A DNA stretch of 64,000 bases from NCBI RefSeq assembly GCF_001686925.1, contig NZ_LVEN01000050.1:1-64000 (forward strand), in the 5' to 3' direction. The position numbers were made by a program, and so were the translations under genes. Numbering within the stretch: the first letter of the stretch is position 1; the number at the start of each line of letters is the position of its first letter. This document shows, in pieces, positions 37,908 to 46,442 of this stretch. Origin of the DNA: Flavobacterium piscis (GTDB lineage: Bacteria > Bacteroidota > Bacteroidia > Flavobacteriales > Flavobacteriaceae). The notes beneath the pieces were generated by a model. The model searched no databases. It was not told the origin of the DNA and saw only the letters and a program-made list of their open reading frames with translations.

Positions 37908-38720
37908 TTATTTTTGAATTGTATAAGGCTGAACTGAAATTCCGGCTTGGTCTAAAGCTATTTTGCAGTTCTCTAAAGTATCTGATACTACGGATCCGTA
38001 ATTGGCATTTGTCGCCCATGGACGCACTGCAAAATCTATAGAAGAAGCCGTTAAATTTTTTACAAAAACTTCCGGAGCAGGATTTTTAAGCACTTTAGGA
38101 TTTTGAACTAAAACGTCTAAAAGAACATCTTTCGCTTTTTTAATATCAGAATCGTACGAAATTGAAAAATTCAGATCGGCTTTTCGTTCTCCCTGCATAG
38201 AGTAGTTGATAATCGTTCCGTTTGATAGAGAGCCATTTGGAACAAAAACAACCTGATTGTTTCCGGTAATCATTTTGGTAACAAAAATCTGAATTTCTGA
38301 AACTGTTGCAATAACGCCTTGCGCTTCGATCGTATCGCCAACTTTAAAAGGTTTGAAAACAATAATTAGCATTCCTCCCGCAAAATTAGAAAGTGAACCC
38401 TGCAATGATAGACCTACCGCAAGTCCCATTGCTCCTAAAATGGCAACAAATGATGAAGTCTCGATTCCGAGTTTTGCAATGAAAGTAACAAATAATAAAA
38501 TTCGGAGTGCCCATATCAAAATGTCAGAAAGAAATTTTGTTAAAGTAGGATCTAAATTTCTTTGTACCATTACCTTCGTAATGATTCTGTTTATCAATCT
38601 GATGGCATAAATACCAACAAATAAAATGATAAAGGCAGAAACTAATTTAAGAGAATAATCAACTAATAAGTCAGCATATTTAGTAATATAATTGCTAACC
38701 TGGTCTGGATTGAGGTTCAT
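37908..38720 (-). CDS. small-conductance mechanosensitive channel (MscS family)
   Basis: This 270-residue protein has three N-terminal helices and the MscS pore helix (GAMGLAVGLSLQGSLSNFAGGMLIIVFKPFKVGDTIEAQG) followed by a cytoplasmic beta domain. The length is close to E. coli MscS (286). It opens under membrane tension to release osmolytes. The upstream coiled-coil gene is separated from it by a terminator. Confidence 0.95.
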   Translation of the reverse strand: MNLNPDQVSNYITKYADLLVDYSLKLVSAFIILFVGIYAIRLINRIITKVMVQRNLDPTLTKFLSDILIWALRILLFVTFIAKLGIETSSFVAILGAMGLAVGLSLQGSLSNFAGGMLIIVFKPFKVGDTIEAQGVIATVSEIQIFVTKMITGNNQVVFVPNGSLSNGTIINYSMQGERKADLNFSISYDSDIKKAKDVLLDVLVQNPKVLKNPAPEVFVKNLTASSIDFAVRPWATNANYGSVVSDTLENCKIALDQAGISVQPYTIQK

Positions 38721-38732
38721 ATTTTTTTGAAT

Positions 38733-38757
38733 AAAAAAACCTTCTCAAAGAGAAGGT
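38733..38757 (-). terminator. intrinsic terminator of the coiled-coil protein gene
   Basis: On the minus strand the stem ACCTTCTC/GAGAAGGT (3-base loop) is followed by six to seven T. It lies between the coiled-coil gene and mscS. Confidence 0.8.
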
Positions 38758-38810
38758 ATATTAAGGCTGCAAATATAGATATATTTCTTTTTATTAGAAA
38801 AAATCAGTCC

Positions 38811-39218
38811 TTATTCCTTAGGAGGAATAGTATCAATAATTTCGTCTGTTGCGGTTTCACTCTTTTCAGTGGCATCGGCTGCAGTTTCTACGACTATAGT
38901 TTTGGTTGTGCCGGCAGTTTCGATGGTTTTTTCTTTTACAGAATCGATTACATCGCTCAATGAATCTGAAGCTTTTTCTACATATTCACTTACAATATCT
39001 TTTGCCTTGTTTGCATATTCAGCCGCACTTTCAAGGATGGGTTCTGAAGCTTCTTTTGCTTTTGCAATTGTTTCCTCGGCAAAAGTTTCTGCTTTCTCAA
39101 TATAAGGAGCGGCAGCTTCTTTTGCTTGTTCAAACTTAACCTCGGCCTGATTGGCTAAATCTGTAGTTGAATCTTTGGCTGAGCCAAATAAATTCTTGAA
39201 AAATGAAGATAATCCCAT
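38811..39218 (-). CDS. Ala/Glu/Lys-rich amphipathic helical protein, unknown
   Basis: This 135-residue protein starts MGLSSFFKNLFGSAKDS and continues in 11-residue-like Ala/Glu/Lys repeats (EQAKEAAAPYIEKAETFAEETIAKAKEASEP), resembling YtxH-like or LEA/apolipoprotein-like helical proteins. It has no signal peptide or membrane segment. Such proteins are often linked to stress or membrane surfaces, but no function can be assigned. It is transcribed alone. Confidence 0.75.
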   Translation of the reverse strand: MGLSSFFKNLFGSAKDSTTDLANQAEVKFEQAKEAAAPYIEKAETFAEETIAKAKEASEPILESAAEYANKAKDIVSEYVEKASDSLSDVIDSVKEKTIETAGTTKTIVVETAADATEKSETATDEIIDTIPPKE

Positions 39219-39313
39219 AGTTTTATATTGATTGGTTTAGGATACAATATTAACTATTTTTATTGCATAAAAACGGAATAATTTATTGAAAATTAAGTAG
39301 ATATGAATTCAAT

Positions 39314-39340
39314 AAAAAAGCGCCCCATTTGAGGCGCTTT
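39314..39340 (-). terminator. intrinsic terminator of the Nfu gene
   Basis: The stem AAAGCGCC/GGCGCTTT (39317-39324 with 39333-39340) is followed on the minus strand by a T run. Confidence 0.8.
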
Positions 39341-39362
39341 GTGTATTTATTAGAATAAATAA

Positions 39363-40262
39363 TTATGCATTCACAGCTTCTACTTTAATCGCTTCATCAT
39401 TCAACATACTTTTTAGCATATTTTCGATTCCGCTTTTTAAAGTAAAAGTAGAAGAAGGACAACCGCTGCAAGCACCTTGTAAAATTACTTTTACCGTTTT
39501 GTCTTCTTCATTATAAGAGTCAAAAGCAATATTTCCACCATCTGCAGCAACTGCCGGTTTCACATATTCTTCTAATATATTGATGATTTGTTGAGAGGTA
39601 ACATCTAATTTGTCAAAAGCTTCATCTTTTGTAACATCATTTTTAGTAGCAACTTCAATTAAACTTTCATCTAAAACAGTTCCTCCGTTCTCGATATATT
39701 GTTTGATAAAAGTTCTTACTTCTAAAGTAATTTCATCCCAATCATTAATATCATATTTGGTTACTGAAATATAATTTTCATCTATAAAAACTTCTTTTAC
39801 ATAAGGAAATTTAAACAATTCTTTTGCCAATGGAGAAGAAGCAGTCTGATCGATGTTTTTATACTCAACAGCATTTTTGGTCAACATTCTGCTCACTACA
39901 AATTTTAAAGCAGCAGGATTTGGAGTTGTTTCTCCGTAAACCGTAATAGGTTGTTTTTTGGGTGCATTTTCATCCACTTTTATGATGATGCCACCTTTGT
40001 CTACAAATGATGCAATTTGTTCAGCAACAGCATCTTTTACATCGTCCCATTCTACAATACTGTATCTTTCGATCGCGATAAAGTTTCCTGAAATATAAAC
40101 GGTTTTTACAAACGGAAGATAAAATAATTGTTGTGCTAAAGGCGATGCTTGGGCTTCATCGATATTTTTAAATTCGAAATTTTGATTTTTTGTAATGAAA
40201 TCTTCAAATTCAAACTTTAAGATAGTTGGATTCTGAGTTTCTTTTATGGTGATTTTTGTCAT
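39363..40262 (-). CDS. NifU/Nfu iron-sulfur carrier with duplicated N-terminal domain
   Basis: This 299-residue protein has the C-terminal Nfu domain with GACSGCPSS (C265, C268), which binds a 4Fe-4S cluster for transfer to apoproteins. The N-terminal Nfu_N domain is present twice: ~1-90 (LAQQLFYLPFVKTVYISGNFI) and ~105-195 (LAKELFKFPYVKEVFIDENYI). Standard Nfu has one copy. It is transcribed alone from its own -10 box. Confidence 0.92.
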   Translation of the reverse strand: MTKITIKETQNPTILKFEFEDFITKNQNFEFKNIDEAQASPLAQQLFYLPFVKTVYISGNFIAIERYSIVEWDDVKDAVAEQIASFVDKGGIIIKVDENAPKKQPITVYGETTPNPAALKFVVSRMLTKNAVEYKNIDQTASSPLAKELFKFPYVKEVFIDENYISVTKYDINDWDEITLEVRTFIKQYIENGGTVLDESLIEVATKNDVTKDEAFDKLDVTSQQIINILEEYVKPAVAADGGNIAFDSYNEEDKTVKVILQGACSGCPSSTFTLKSGIENMLKSMLNDEAIKVEAVNA

Positions 40263-40278
40263 GATTTGTAATTTTCTA

Positions 40279-40286
40279 CAAATTTA
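40279..40286 (-). promoter_or_regulatory. -10 box of the Nfu gene
   Basis: On the minus strand this reads TAAATTTG (TAnnTTTG), 16 bp from the start codon, implying a leader of only about 10 nt. Confidence 0.5.
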
Positions 40287-40405
40287 CTAAAGTTATTTTC
40301 TACTAATACCTATATTTGATTTTTTAATAAAATAATTAAGACTCTTTTCAAATTAATCGTATTAAATTATGAGAGTTTAAAATTTATACCAACAACATTG
40401 CCTTT

Positions 40406-41398
40406 ATGAAATTTAGAATCAGGGTTTTATTTGTTTTTTTAATCGCAACATTTTATTCCTATTCACAAGAAGGAATACCTGTTTACTCTGATTATTTATC
40501 AGATAATTATTACTTGATTCACCCTTCAATGGCTGGTGCTGCCAATTGTGCCAAAATAAGATTAACGGCCAGAAAACAATGGTTTGGTCAGGAAGATGCA
40601 CCGCAGCTTCAAACCTTAACGTTTAATGGCAGGGTAGGAGAGCGGTCAGGAGCCGGAATTATTATTTTTAATGATGAAAACGGCTACCATTCTCAAAAAG
40701 GAGTAAAGCTTACTTACGCACATCACATTATGTTTTCGAGAGATGAACTCGATCTAAATCAGCTTTCGTTTGGTATTAGCGGAGGAATAATCCAGAGCCA
40801 GCTCGATGAAACTAAATTTGGCGGAACTTTTGACCCAATTGTTTTTGGTCAGATTCAAAAGGATTCTTATTTTAATGTTGATGTTGGTGCTTCTTATAAT
40901 TATCTTGATTTTTATGCTCATGCAACCGTACAGGGATTGCTGGAAACCAGAAGAGAGCTGTATACGGATTACGAAAGTGATAACGTTAGAAAATTTTTAT
41001 TGAGTGCCGGATATGTTTTTGGTAAAAGGAATAGCATTACCTGGGAACCATCGGTTTTGTTTCAATTATTCGATAAAACAAAAGAAAAATCTATCGATTT
41101 GAACATGAAGGCTTATAAAAATATGGATTTTGGCAGTTTGTGGGCCGCATTATCATATAGAAGAAGTTTTGATGGCGTACAATATAGTAATTCAAATAAC
41201 GGAGTAGCCTCTCAAAAATTGCAATATATCACGCCCATAATAGGCGTAAACTATAAAAACTTTATGTTTGCTTATACGTATTCGCAGGTTACCGGCGATG
41301 TAAAATTTGACACCGGCGGATACCATCAAATTACTTTGGGAGTTAATTTATTCTGTAAAAAGGAACGTTACGATTGTAACTGTCCGGCAATTAATTAA
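40406..41398 (+). CDS. PorP/SprF family protein, no adhesin partner nearby
   Basis: This 330-residue protein has a signal peptide (ending FYSYSQE) and the family pattern YSDYLSDNYYLIHPSMAGAANCAKIRLTARKQWFGQEDAP, then a beta-barrel-like body. Unlike the copy at 5203, no type B CTD adhesin lies beside it in the window. It is followed after 8 bp by a gamma-carbonic-anhydrase-like gene. It probably serves a T9SS substrate encoded elsewhere or a general role. Confidence 0.9.
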   Translation: MKFRIRVLFVFLIATFYSYSQEGIPVYSDYLSDNYYLIHPSMAGAANCAKIRLTARKQWFGQEDAPQLQTLTFNGRVGERSGAGIIIFNDENGYHSQKGVKLTYAHHIMFSRDELDLNQLSFGISGGIIQSQLDETKFGGTFDPIVFGQIQKDSYFNVDVGASYNYLDFYAHATVQGLLETRRELYTDYESDNVRKFLLSAGYVFGKRNSITWEPSVLFQLFDKTKEKSIDLNMKAYKNMDFGSLWAALSYRRSFDGVQYSNSNNGVASQKLQYITPIIGVNYKNFMFAYTYSQVTGDVKFDTGGYHQITLGVNLFCKKERYDCNCPAIN

Positions 41399-41406
41399 AT
41401 TTTATC

Positions 41407-41925
41407 ATGCTTATTAAATCTGTAAACGGAAAAACACCTTCGATACCGGAAGATTGTTATGTAGCTGAAAATGCTACAATTATTGGTGATGTTGTTTTTG
41501 GAGATTCCTGCAGCGTTTGGTTTAATGCTGTAATTCGCGGCGATGTAAATTTTATTTCGATAGGGAATAAGGTTAATATTCAGGACGGAGCTGTTATTCA
41601 CTGCACGTATCAGAAACATCCAACTATTATAGGTAGCAATGTTTCGATAGGACATAATGCTATTGTGCACGGATGTACGATTCATGACAATGTTTTGATA
41701 GGAATGGGCGCCATCGTAATGGATAATTGTGTGGTAGAAAGCAACTCGATTATAGCGGCAGGAGCTGTTGTTACGCAAAATACTATTGTACCTTCAGGAA
41801 CTATATATGCGGGTGTTCCGGCAAAAAAAGTAAAAGATATAGACCAGTCAGACTTTGCAGGCGAAATTGAACGTATTTCGAACAATTATGTCATGTATTC
41901 AGGTTGGTTTAAAAACGAAGAATAG
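41407..41925 (+). CDS. gamma-carbonic-anhydrase-like hexapeptide-repeat protein
   Basis: This 172-residue left-handed beta-helix protein has the three zinc histidines H65 (VIHCTY), H83 and H88 (GHNAIVHGC) and the PaaY/YrdA-type layout. It could be a gamma-carbonic anhydrase or a related acyl/CoA hexapeptide protein; the sequence does not decide. It is co-directional with the upstream PorP/SprF gene, 8 bp apart. Confidence 0.9.
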   Translation: MLIKSVNGKTPSIPEDCYVAENATIIGDVVFGDSCSVWFNAVIRGDVNFISIGNKVNIQDGAVIHCTYQKHPTIIGSNVSIGHNAIVHGCTIHDNVLIGMGAIVMDNCVVESNSIIAAGAVVTQNTIVPSGTIYAGVPAKKVKDIDQSDFAGEIERISNNYVMYSGWFKNEE

Positions 41926-41948
41926 AATTCTAAAATTCCAATAAAGTA

Positions 41949-42045
41949 AAATTCCAAATTCCAAAACTGGTGCGATAAAACACAAATTCCAAATTCCAAT
42001 GGTTTCAAACACTATTGGAATTTGGAATTTTTACTTTTTGGAATT
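41949..42045. repeat. AATTCCAAATTCCAA palindromic repeat
   Basis: The perfect 17-bp inverted repeat AAATTCCAAATTCCAAT (41984-42000) pairs with 42014-42030 around a 13-base loop. Further AAATTCCAA-type copies lie on each side (41949-41964, 42036-42045). It lies between convergent genes and could act as a bidirectional terminator or a dispersed repeat. Confidence 0.85.
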
Positions 42046-42053
42046 TAAAGGAA

Positions 42054-42770
42054 CTAAAGGTTGATTCTTTCGAAAAAAGCACTTTTATAACTTTCACTTA
42101 TTGGGATTCGTTTATCACTAATGAGAACTTTGTTTTTCTGAATCGATTTCACATGTTTTATATTAATGATATACGACCTGTGAATTCGGGAGAATCCTTT
42201 GCTTGAAAGTAAGTTTTCGAGCTTTATTAAACTGATTAAAGTCAGCGTAAATTTATTATCTGTTGTGTATATTTTGACGTAATCTTTTAAACCTTCGATA
42301 AATAAAATATCCGAAAAATTCATTTTGACGTTTTCATATTCTGCCCTTACAAACATAAAATCCTGTTCTAATTCAGGAGCAGTTGTGTTTTCAGAAATAG
42401 CCTGAATAGCTGTTGAGGGGTTTAAAACCTGTTGTGCACGTACAACTGATTTTAAAAAACGATGAAACGGAATGGGTTTTACTAAATAATCTACAGCGCC
42501 CAGATTAAAACCTTCAACGGCATAATCAGAATATGCAGTTGTAAAAATAACCAAAGGCTTTTTTTCGATTGTATTTAAAAAATCAATGCCGGAAAAATGT
42601 GGCATCTGAATGTCCAGAAAAATCAAATCAACATTATTTTGGTTGATAAATGAAACGGCGTCGATAGCATTATTAAAAGTACTGATGAGTTCAAGCGAGT
42701 CTACCTTTCGAACAAAATCTTCTAATAATTCAACCGCTAAAGGTTCATCATCTATAATAACACATTTCAT
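42054..42770 (-). CDS. LytTR family response regulator
   Basis: This 238-residue protein has a receiver domain (MKCVIIDDEPLAVELLEDF; phosphoacceptor D53 in IFLDIQMP; K at ~101 in YLVKPIPFHRF) and a C-terminal LytTR DNA-binding domain (DILFIEGLKDYVKIYT, SRIHRSYIINIKHV). Its partner is the LytS-type kinase encoded just upstream. It has its own -10 box in the 128-bp gap, so it can be expressed apart from the kinase operon. Confidence 0.95.
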   Translation of the reverse strand: MKCVIIDDEPLAVELLEDFVRKVDSLELISTFNNAIDAVSFINQNNVDLIFLDIQMPHFSGIDFLNTIEKKPLVIFTTAYSDYAVEGFNLGAVDYLVKPIPFHRFLKSVVRAQQVLNPSTAIQAISENTTAPELEQDFMFVRAEYENVKMNFSDILFIEGLKDYVKIYTTDNKFTLTLISLIKLENLLSSKGFSRIHRSYIINIKHVKSIQKNKVLISDKRIPISESYKSAFFERINL

Positions 42771-42808
42771 TTGTTGACGTTTTAGATTTAAAGATTTTAT
42801 TTGGTGCT

Positions 42809-42816
42809 CAAAAGTA
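42809..42816 (-). promoter_or_regulatory. -10 box of the LytTR regulator
   Basis: On the minus strand this reads TACTTTTG (TAnnTTTG). The same octamer in the same TCAAAAGTAG context (plus strand) occurs at 46229-46236 upstream of the first gene of the linked operon. Confidence 0.5.
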
Positions 42817-42898
42817 GTTTTAAACCAGTAAAGTAAGTTTTAAAATTATCATAAAATACGGATTGGACTATATCATCCTTTTGCCATAATTGTTTTGT

Positions 42899-44023
42899 TT
42901 AATTTATTGCGGTTTGAATTTTATCTAATTTTAAATTGAGATGTACACGATAATATTGATTGTCTTGTGTAATATTGAGTTCGTGTGCATTTGGATAAAG
43001 CAAATCCAGTCGGTTTTGAATGTTTACCAAACCAATTCCTGAGTTTTCAGGATCTTTAATATAGTTTTCGATGGTATTTTCTATCCAGAAATCAAGACTG
43101 TTTTCCAAAATAAAAATCTTGATTTTTACATGTGCAGCACCTTTGTAATCGGTTCCGTATTTAAACGCATTTTCAACAAACGAAATGAGTAATAAAGGTT
43201 CGATAAACTTGTTTCTGGTATCACCGTGTACATTGATAATAATGTCTTCGATATTGTTGAGCCTTAGTTTTTGTAACTCGATATAATTCTGGATGTAATT
43301 GACTTCTTTTTCTAAAGCCACCGTTTTATTATCTGTTTCATACAGCATATAGCGCATGAGTTCGGATAAAGTTACGATGGCATCAGGGACCAAATCAGAT
43401 TTCTTGTGTGCCAAAGAATAAATACTATTTAGTGAATTGAATAAGAAATGCGGATTAGTTTGTTTGCGCAGATAAATCAATTCGGTATTTGTTCTGTGCG
43501 TTTCGGCAATTAATTTGTTTTGCTGATTGTTATAAAATTCTGTAAGAGTTCTAATAATAGCGCTTATGGTAATAATTAAAATATAAAAAAATGAAGGTCC
43601 GATTTTAAAAAATAAAGGCTGTCTTGTTGCTAACACTGCAGCTCTTACTCTTCGGCCTTTATACATTAATTTAAAATCTTCCGGCGGTATGGTGTGCATA
43701 ATATTGCTTGGCTTTAATTGTCTCACCTGCGAAAAGTCAGGAATAAAATAATTAATCCTTATAATCATAAATAGTAAAATAAGAGCAAATACAAATACAA
43801 AATAAAGCCAGTATTTTTTTTCTAAAAGCAATACGGGAACCAAATAAAAATAATTAAGGTAAAACAGGATAATTCCTGTAGCCCATTGTACATAAAAGTC
43901 ATTGTTGATCCTGAATGGACTTTCGTAAAACTGAATTAATGAAGTCAGTATGAAGAAAACCCAAATGATACAATGGAATAAAATTTTATTTGAACTCGTA
44001 TTTCTGATAGTATCGATTGTCAT
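42899..44023 (-). CDS. LytS/YpdA-type sensor histidine kinase
   Basis: This 374-residue protein has four membrane helices in the first ~155 residues with no large extracellular sensor. The His_kinase motif follows (LRKQTNPHFLFNSLNS, phospho-His H192). An HATPase domain has NAFKYG and the G-rich SGIGLVNIQNRLDLLYP. It starts at the base after the DUF4907 stop, so sensing is probably coupled to the DUF4907 and kelch proteins made from the same transcript. The signal is unknown. Confidence 0.95.
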   Translation of the reverse strand: MTIDTIRNTSSNKILFHCIIWVFFILTSLIQFYESPFRINNDFYVQWATGIILFYLNYFYLVPVLLLEKKYWLYFVFVFALILLFMIIRINYFIPDFSQVRQLKPSNIMHTIPPEDFKLMYKGRRVRAAVLATRQPLFFKIGPSFFYILIITISAIIRTLTEFYNNQQNKLIAETHRTNTELIYLRKQTNPHFLFNSLNSIYSLAHKKSDLVPDAIVTLSELMRYMLYETDNKTVALEKEVNYIQNYIELQKLRLNNIEDIIINVHGDTRNKFIEPLLLISFVENAFKYGTDYKGAAHVKIKIFILENSLDFWIENTIENYIKDPENSGIGLVNIQNRLDLLYPNAHELNITQDNQYYRVHLNLKLDKIQTAIN

Positions 44024-44362
44024 TTATAATTTAATTTTTAATAAAATTAAATCATTTTTGGTTACGGTTGGTGATATGTTCTGATTGAGTTTCTCTGCTA
44101 CTAAATGAGCCACCTTTAAGGCGTCGCTTTCAGTAGTAAAACTTTTAGTGTCGCTTATTACCGGAATTACAGATTGCCTGATTATAATTTTATTTTTAAA
44201 AGCAATGGAATAACCCCAACCTGACGTAGTTCTAAAGGATTCCGTTTTAATTTTTTCATTTTTTACACAAGCTGTAAATAGCAAAACCGGTAAAAGCAAC
44301 ATTAGATTCTTCCGGATTTTACTCCAGAAGATTTGTTTTTCTTTATTAATTATCGTCGTCAC
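44024..44362 (-). CDS. DUF4907 lipoprotein
   Basis: This 112-residue protein has a lipoprotein-type segment (MLLLPVLLFTACVKN) and the DUF4907 body TTSGWGYSIAFKNKIIIRQSVIPVISDTKSFTTESDALKVAHLVAEKL. Its 5' end overlaps the kelch gene by 17 bp, and the kinase begins directly after its stop. DUF4907 is of unknown function and, from memory, tends to neighbour kelch proteins in Bacteroidota. It may be a partner or sensor subunit (inference). Confidence 0.85.
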   Translation of the reverse strand: MTTIINKEKQIFWSKIRKNLMLLLPVLLFTACVKNEKIKTESFRTTSGWGYSIAFKNKIIIRQSVIPVISDTKSFTTESDALKVAHLVAEKLNQNISPTVTKNDLILLKIKL

Positions 44363-45353
44363 TTTGTTCGTCTAAAGGTTTAAACTCCCACGCATCATCA
44401 AAATAGGTTGAACCTACTCTTCCAAGCATATAAAAACCACGATTATTAATGGCGAAACCAACCGCGTCTGTTCTGCTGGCTCCTTCCATTGGAGTTCTTT
44501 CTACCCATAAATCTGTTGATGGATTGTATTCCCATGTTGTTTTTACATTTTCTCCCCCCACAATATATCCTAATCCGTTCATAGTAAAACTAGAAGCATT
44601 TGAACGAACAATTGCGTATTCATCATTATACGTATAATCATCATCTGTATCCTTATCGATGTCACGTTTTCTGGTCCAAACATCTGTTGCAGGATCAAAT
44701 TCCCAGAAATCTTCCTGGTAAACCCCGTTATTAATTCCAGTTCCAAGATATACTTTGTTTGCAATTACAAAAGCAGTAGCATTACGGCGTTTATTTCCGC
44801 TAAATCCATTTACTAATGTCCATGTATTGGTCTGGTCATTGTACTGATAAAAATCTTTCAGGTAATTTCCGTCATAACCGGTTCCAAAATAAGCCTTTCC
44901 ACCAGCCTGAAAGCCTACTGCGGCGTAACGTCCGGTTCCTGCAAAATCAGCTTTTTGAGTCCAGCTATTACTTGTAGGATCGTATTGATAAAAGTCTTTT
45001 AGTTTATTGGTTCCGTCGTAGCCAAGACCAACATATCCTTTATCACTAAGTGTAAAACTAGAGGCAGAACTTCTTCCAATTCCTGTAAAATCAGCTTTTT
45101 GTTCCCAATAATCTCCAGTAGAATTATACGCCCACAAATCTTTTAAATAAACGTCACCAGTATAACCCGTTGCTACATAAGCATAATCTCCAATAACAAA
45201 ACTGGTGGCACTAGATCTTGCAGGACCATCAAATGCTGATTTTTTAATCCAGTTTCCTATTAAATCATCGTCGTCATCGTCGTTGCTGCAGCCTATAAAA
45301 AACAGACTCGAAAACAATGTTGCGAATAATATTCCTTTTTTTAAATTATTCAT
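44346..45353 (-). CDS. kelch-repeat beta-propeller lipoprotein
   Basis: This 335-residue protein has a lipoprotein signal (LFATLFSSLFFIGCSND) followed by an Asp run. Six ~48-residue kelch-type blades follow (ARSSATSFVIGDYAYVATGYTG...LKDLWAYNSTGDYWEQKADF). It is probably surface- or periplasm-anchored and binds a ligand on the propeller. The repeated GYDGxxLKDFYQY suggests an extended acidic/aromatic face. The ligand is unknown. Confidence 0.92.
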   Translation of the reverse strand: MNNLKKGILFATLFSSLFFIGCSNDDDDDDLIGNWIKKSAFDGPARSSATSFVIGDYAYVATGYTGDVYLKDLWAYNSTGDYWEQKADFTGIGRSSASSFTLSDKGYVGLGYDGTNKLKDFYQYDPTSNSWTQKADFAGTGRYAAVGFQAGGKAYFGTGYDGNYLKDFYQYNDQTNTWTLVNGFSGNKRRNATAFVIANKVYLGTGINNGVYQEDFWEFDPATDVWTRKRDIDKDTDDDYTYNDEYAIVRSNASSFTMNGLGYIVGGENVKTTWEYNPSTDLWVERTPMEGASRTDAVGFAINNRGFYMLGRVGSTYFDDAWEFKPLDEQSDDDN

Positions 45354-45369
45354 AGTGTATTAAATTTAT

Positions 45370-46212
45370 TTATTGTTTGTATTTGATGCCAACTCCTAAA
45401 GCATAACCATTACCGGTATTAAAATCATATAGTTTATGATTGTCGTTGTCGATGAGGTTGTATTTTTTATTAAAATCATATCCGGCTTTAAAATTTAGAA
45501 ACCAGTTTTTATCTACATTTCTTTCGTATTCAAGTGACGTAGTTATTTGCGATAAACTCACTTTCGACGCATTATTACCTAGATTATTTTCTGCGTCTAA
45601 ATGATAAAAATTACCATTGAAACTATTGTTTATACTAAACTTGTTTCGAATATTGTTTGAATATGAAATTTTTGAATCCGGAAAACCAATGAGTACAGAA
45701 GCTTCGTTGTTTACTTTGTAATCCAATGAAACAGTGGGCAGGAATTTGGGAGAACCAAAAAAGGTTGTTCTCGCGACTCCAATACTCACAAACGTTTTTG
45801 AACTCAGTTGCTGCTGAACCTTAAAACTCCCTAAAAGCGTGAAATCATTATTGTCTAAATTGCTTTGGAAATTTACCGTTGGTGTAATCGAAAAATTCAG
45901 GTTCGTTGTTTTTGAAAGCTCGTGAGAAAATTCAAACTTGTTCTGAATCTGATTAAAATGATCCAAATTCGCATACGTAATATTGCTGTCTAATTCATAA
46001 TTCACTTTCAAATTCGAATATTCTAATGTGTTTGTTATTTTATTTTTTGAACCGATTTCTTTACTAAACGTTATACCAATATTGGTTTCGTTAAATTTAA
46101 TTTTATCAGTAGGTTCTGTTTTTACATTCGCCTTTACCGAAAAGTTCTCCTGAGCTTTCATATTGAAAATTGAAATCAAAAAAAACGAACAAATTAAAAA
46201 CCTTGTTTTCAT
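45370..46212 (-). CDS. outer-membrane barrel-like protein, first gene of the kelch/kinase operon
   Basis: This 280-residue protein has a signal peptide (ending NMKAQE) and a strand-rich body with alternating hydrophobic residues, ending in GYALGVGIKYKQ, as in a small outer-membrane barrel. I do not recognise a family with certainty. It is 16 bp upstream of the kelch gene and read from the TACTTTTG box. It may form the membrane partner of the kelch and DUF4907 lipoproteins. Confidence 0.8.
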   Translation of the reverse strand: MKTRFLICSFFLISIFNMKAQENFSVKANVKTEPTDKIKFNETNIGITFSKEIGSKNKITNTLEYSNLKVNYELDSNITYANLDHFNQIQNKFEFSHELSKTTNLNFSITPTVNFQSNLDNNDFTLLGSFKVQQQLSSKTFVSIGVARTTFFGSPKFLPTVSLDYKVNNEASVLIGFPDSKISYSNNIRNKFSINNSFNGNFYHLDAENNLGNNASKVSLSQITTSLEYERNVDKNWFLNFKAGYDFNKKYNLIDNDNHKLYDFNTGNGYALGVGIKYKQ

Positions 46213-46228
46213 TACTTATTTATTGGTT

Positions 46229-46236
46229 CAAAAGTA
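46229..46236 (-). promoter_or_regulatory. -10 box of the barrel/kelch/DUF4907/kinase operon
   Basis: On the minus strand this reads TACTTTTG, 16 bp before the start codon at 46212. Confidence 0.5.
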
Positions 46237-46278
46237 GGTGGCTAGTGGTTTTAAAAAAAAGAAGATATATGTATGATA

Positions 46279-46377
46279 CTTTTTGATAGACTAAACGGCA
46301 CTTTTTAAGGGTGAGTGAAGTATTTGATAGTATTAATGTGTTGTAGATCGTTTTTTGCTTTTTATAGTCTAAAAACG
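46279..46377. promoter_or_regulatory. imperfect direct repeat in divergent intergenic region
   Basis: CTTTTTGATAGACTAAACGGC (46279-46299) recurs as CTTTTTATAGTCTAAAAACGC (46358-46377), ~79 bp apart, between the kelch operon and the DUF4270 gene. It is a candidate regulator site, possibly for the LytTR protein. Evidence is only the repeat and position. Confidence 0.3.
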
Positions 46378-46419
46378 CTTGGTTGTATATGTTATAGTGT
46401 AGTGCAGGGGAGTGCAATT

Positions 46420-46427
46420 TATATTTG
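46420..46427 (+). promoter_or_regulatory. -10 box of the DUF4270 gene
   Basis: TATATTTG (TAnnTTTG) lies 15 bp before the ATG at 46443. The in-frame TTG at 46425 is part of the box. Confidence 0.6.
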
Positions 46428-46442
46428 TTCAAAAAATTGAAT

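Noticed and set aside
42015..42206. Plus-strand ORF over the AATTCCAA palindrome
   Set aside because: It begins in the repeat and runs antisense to the LytTR regulator; no domain.
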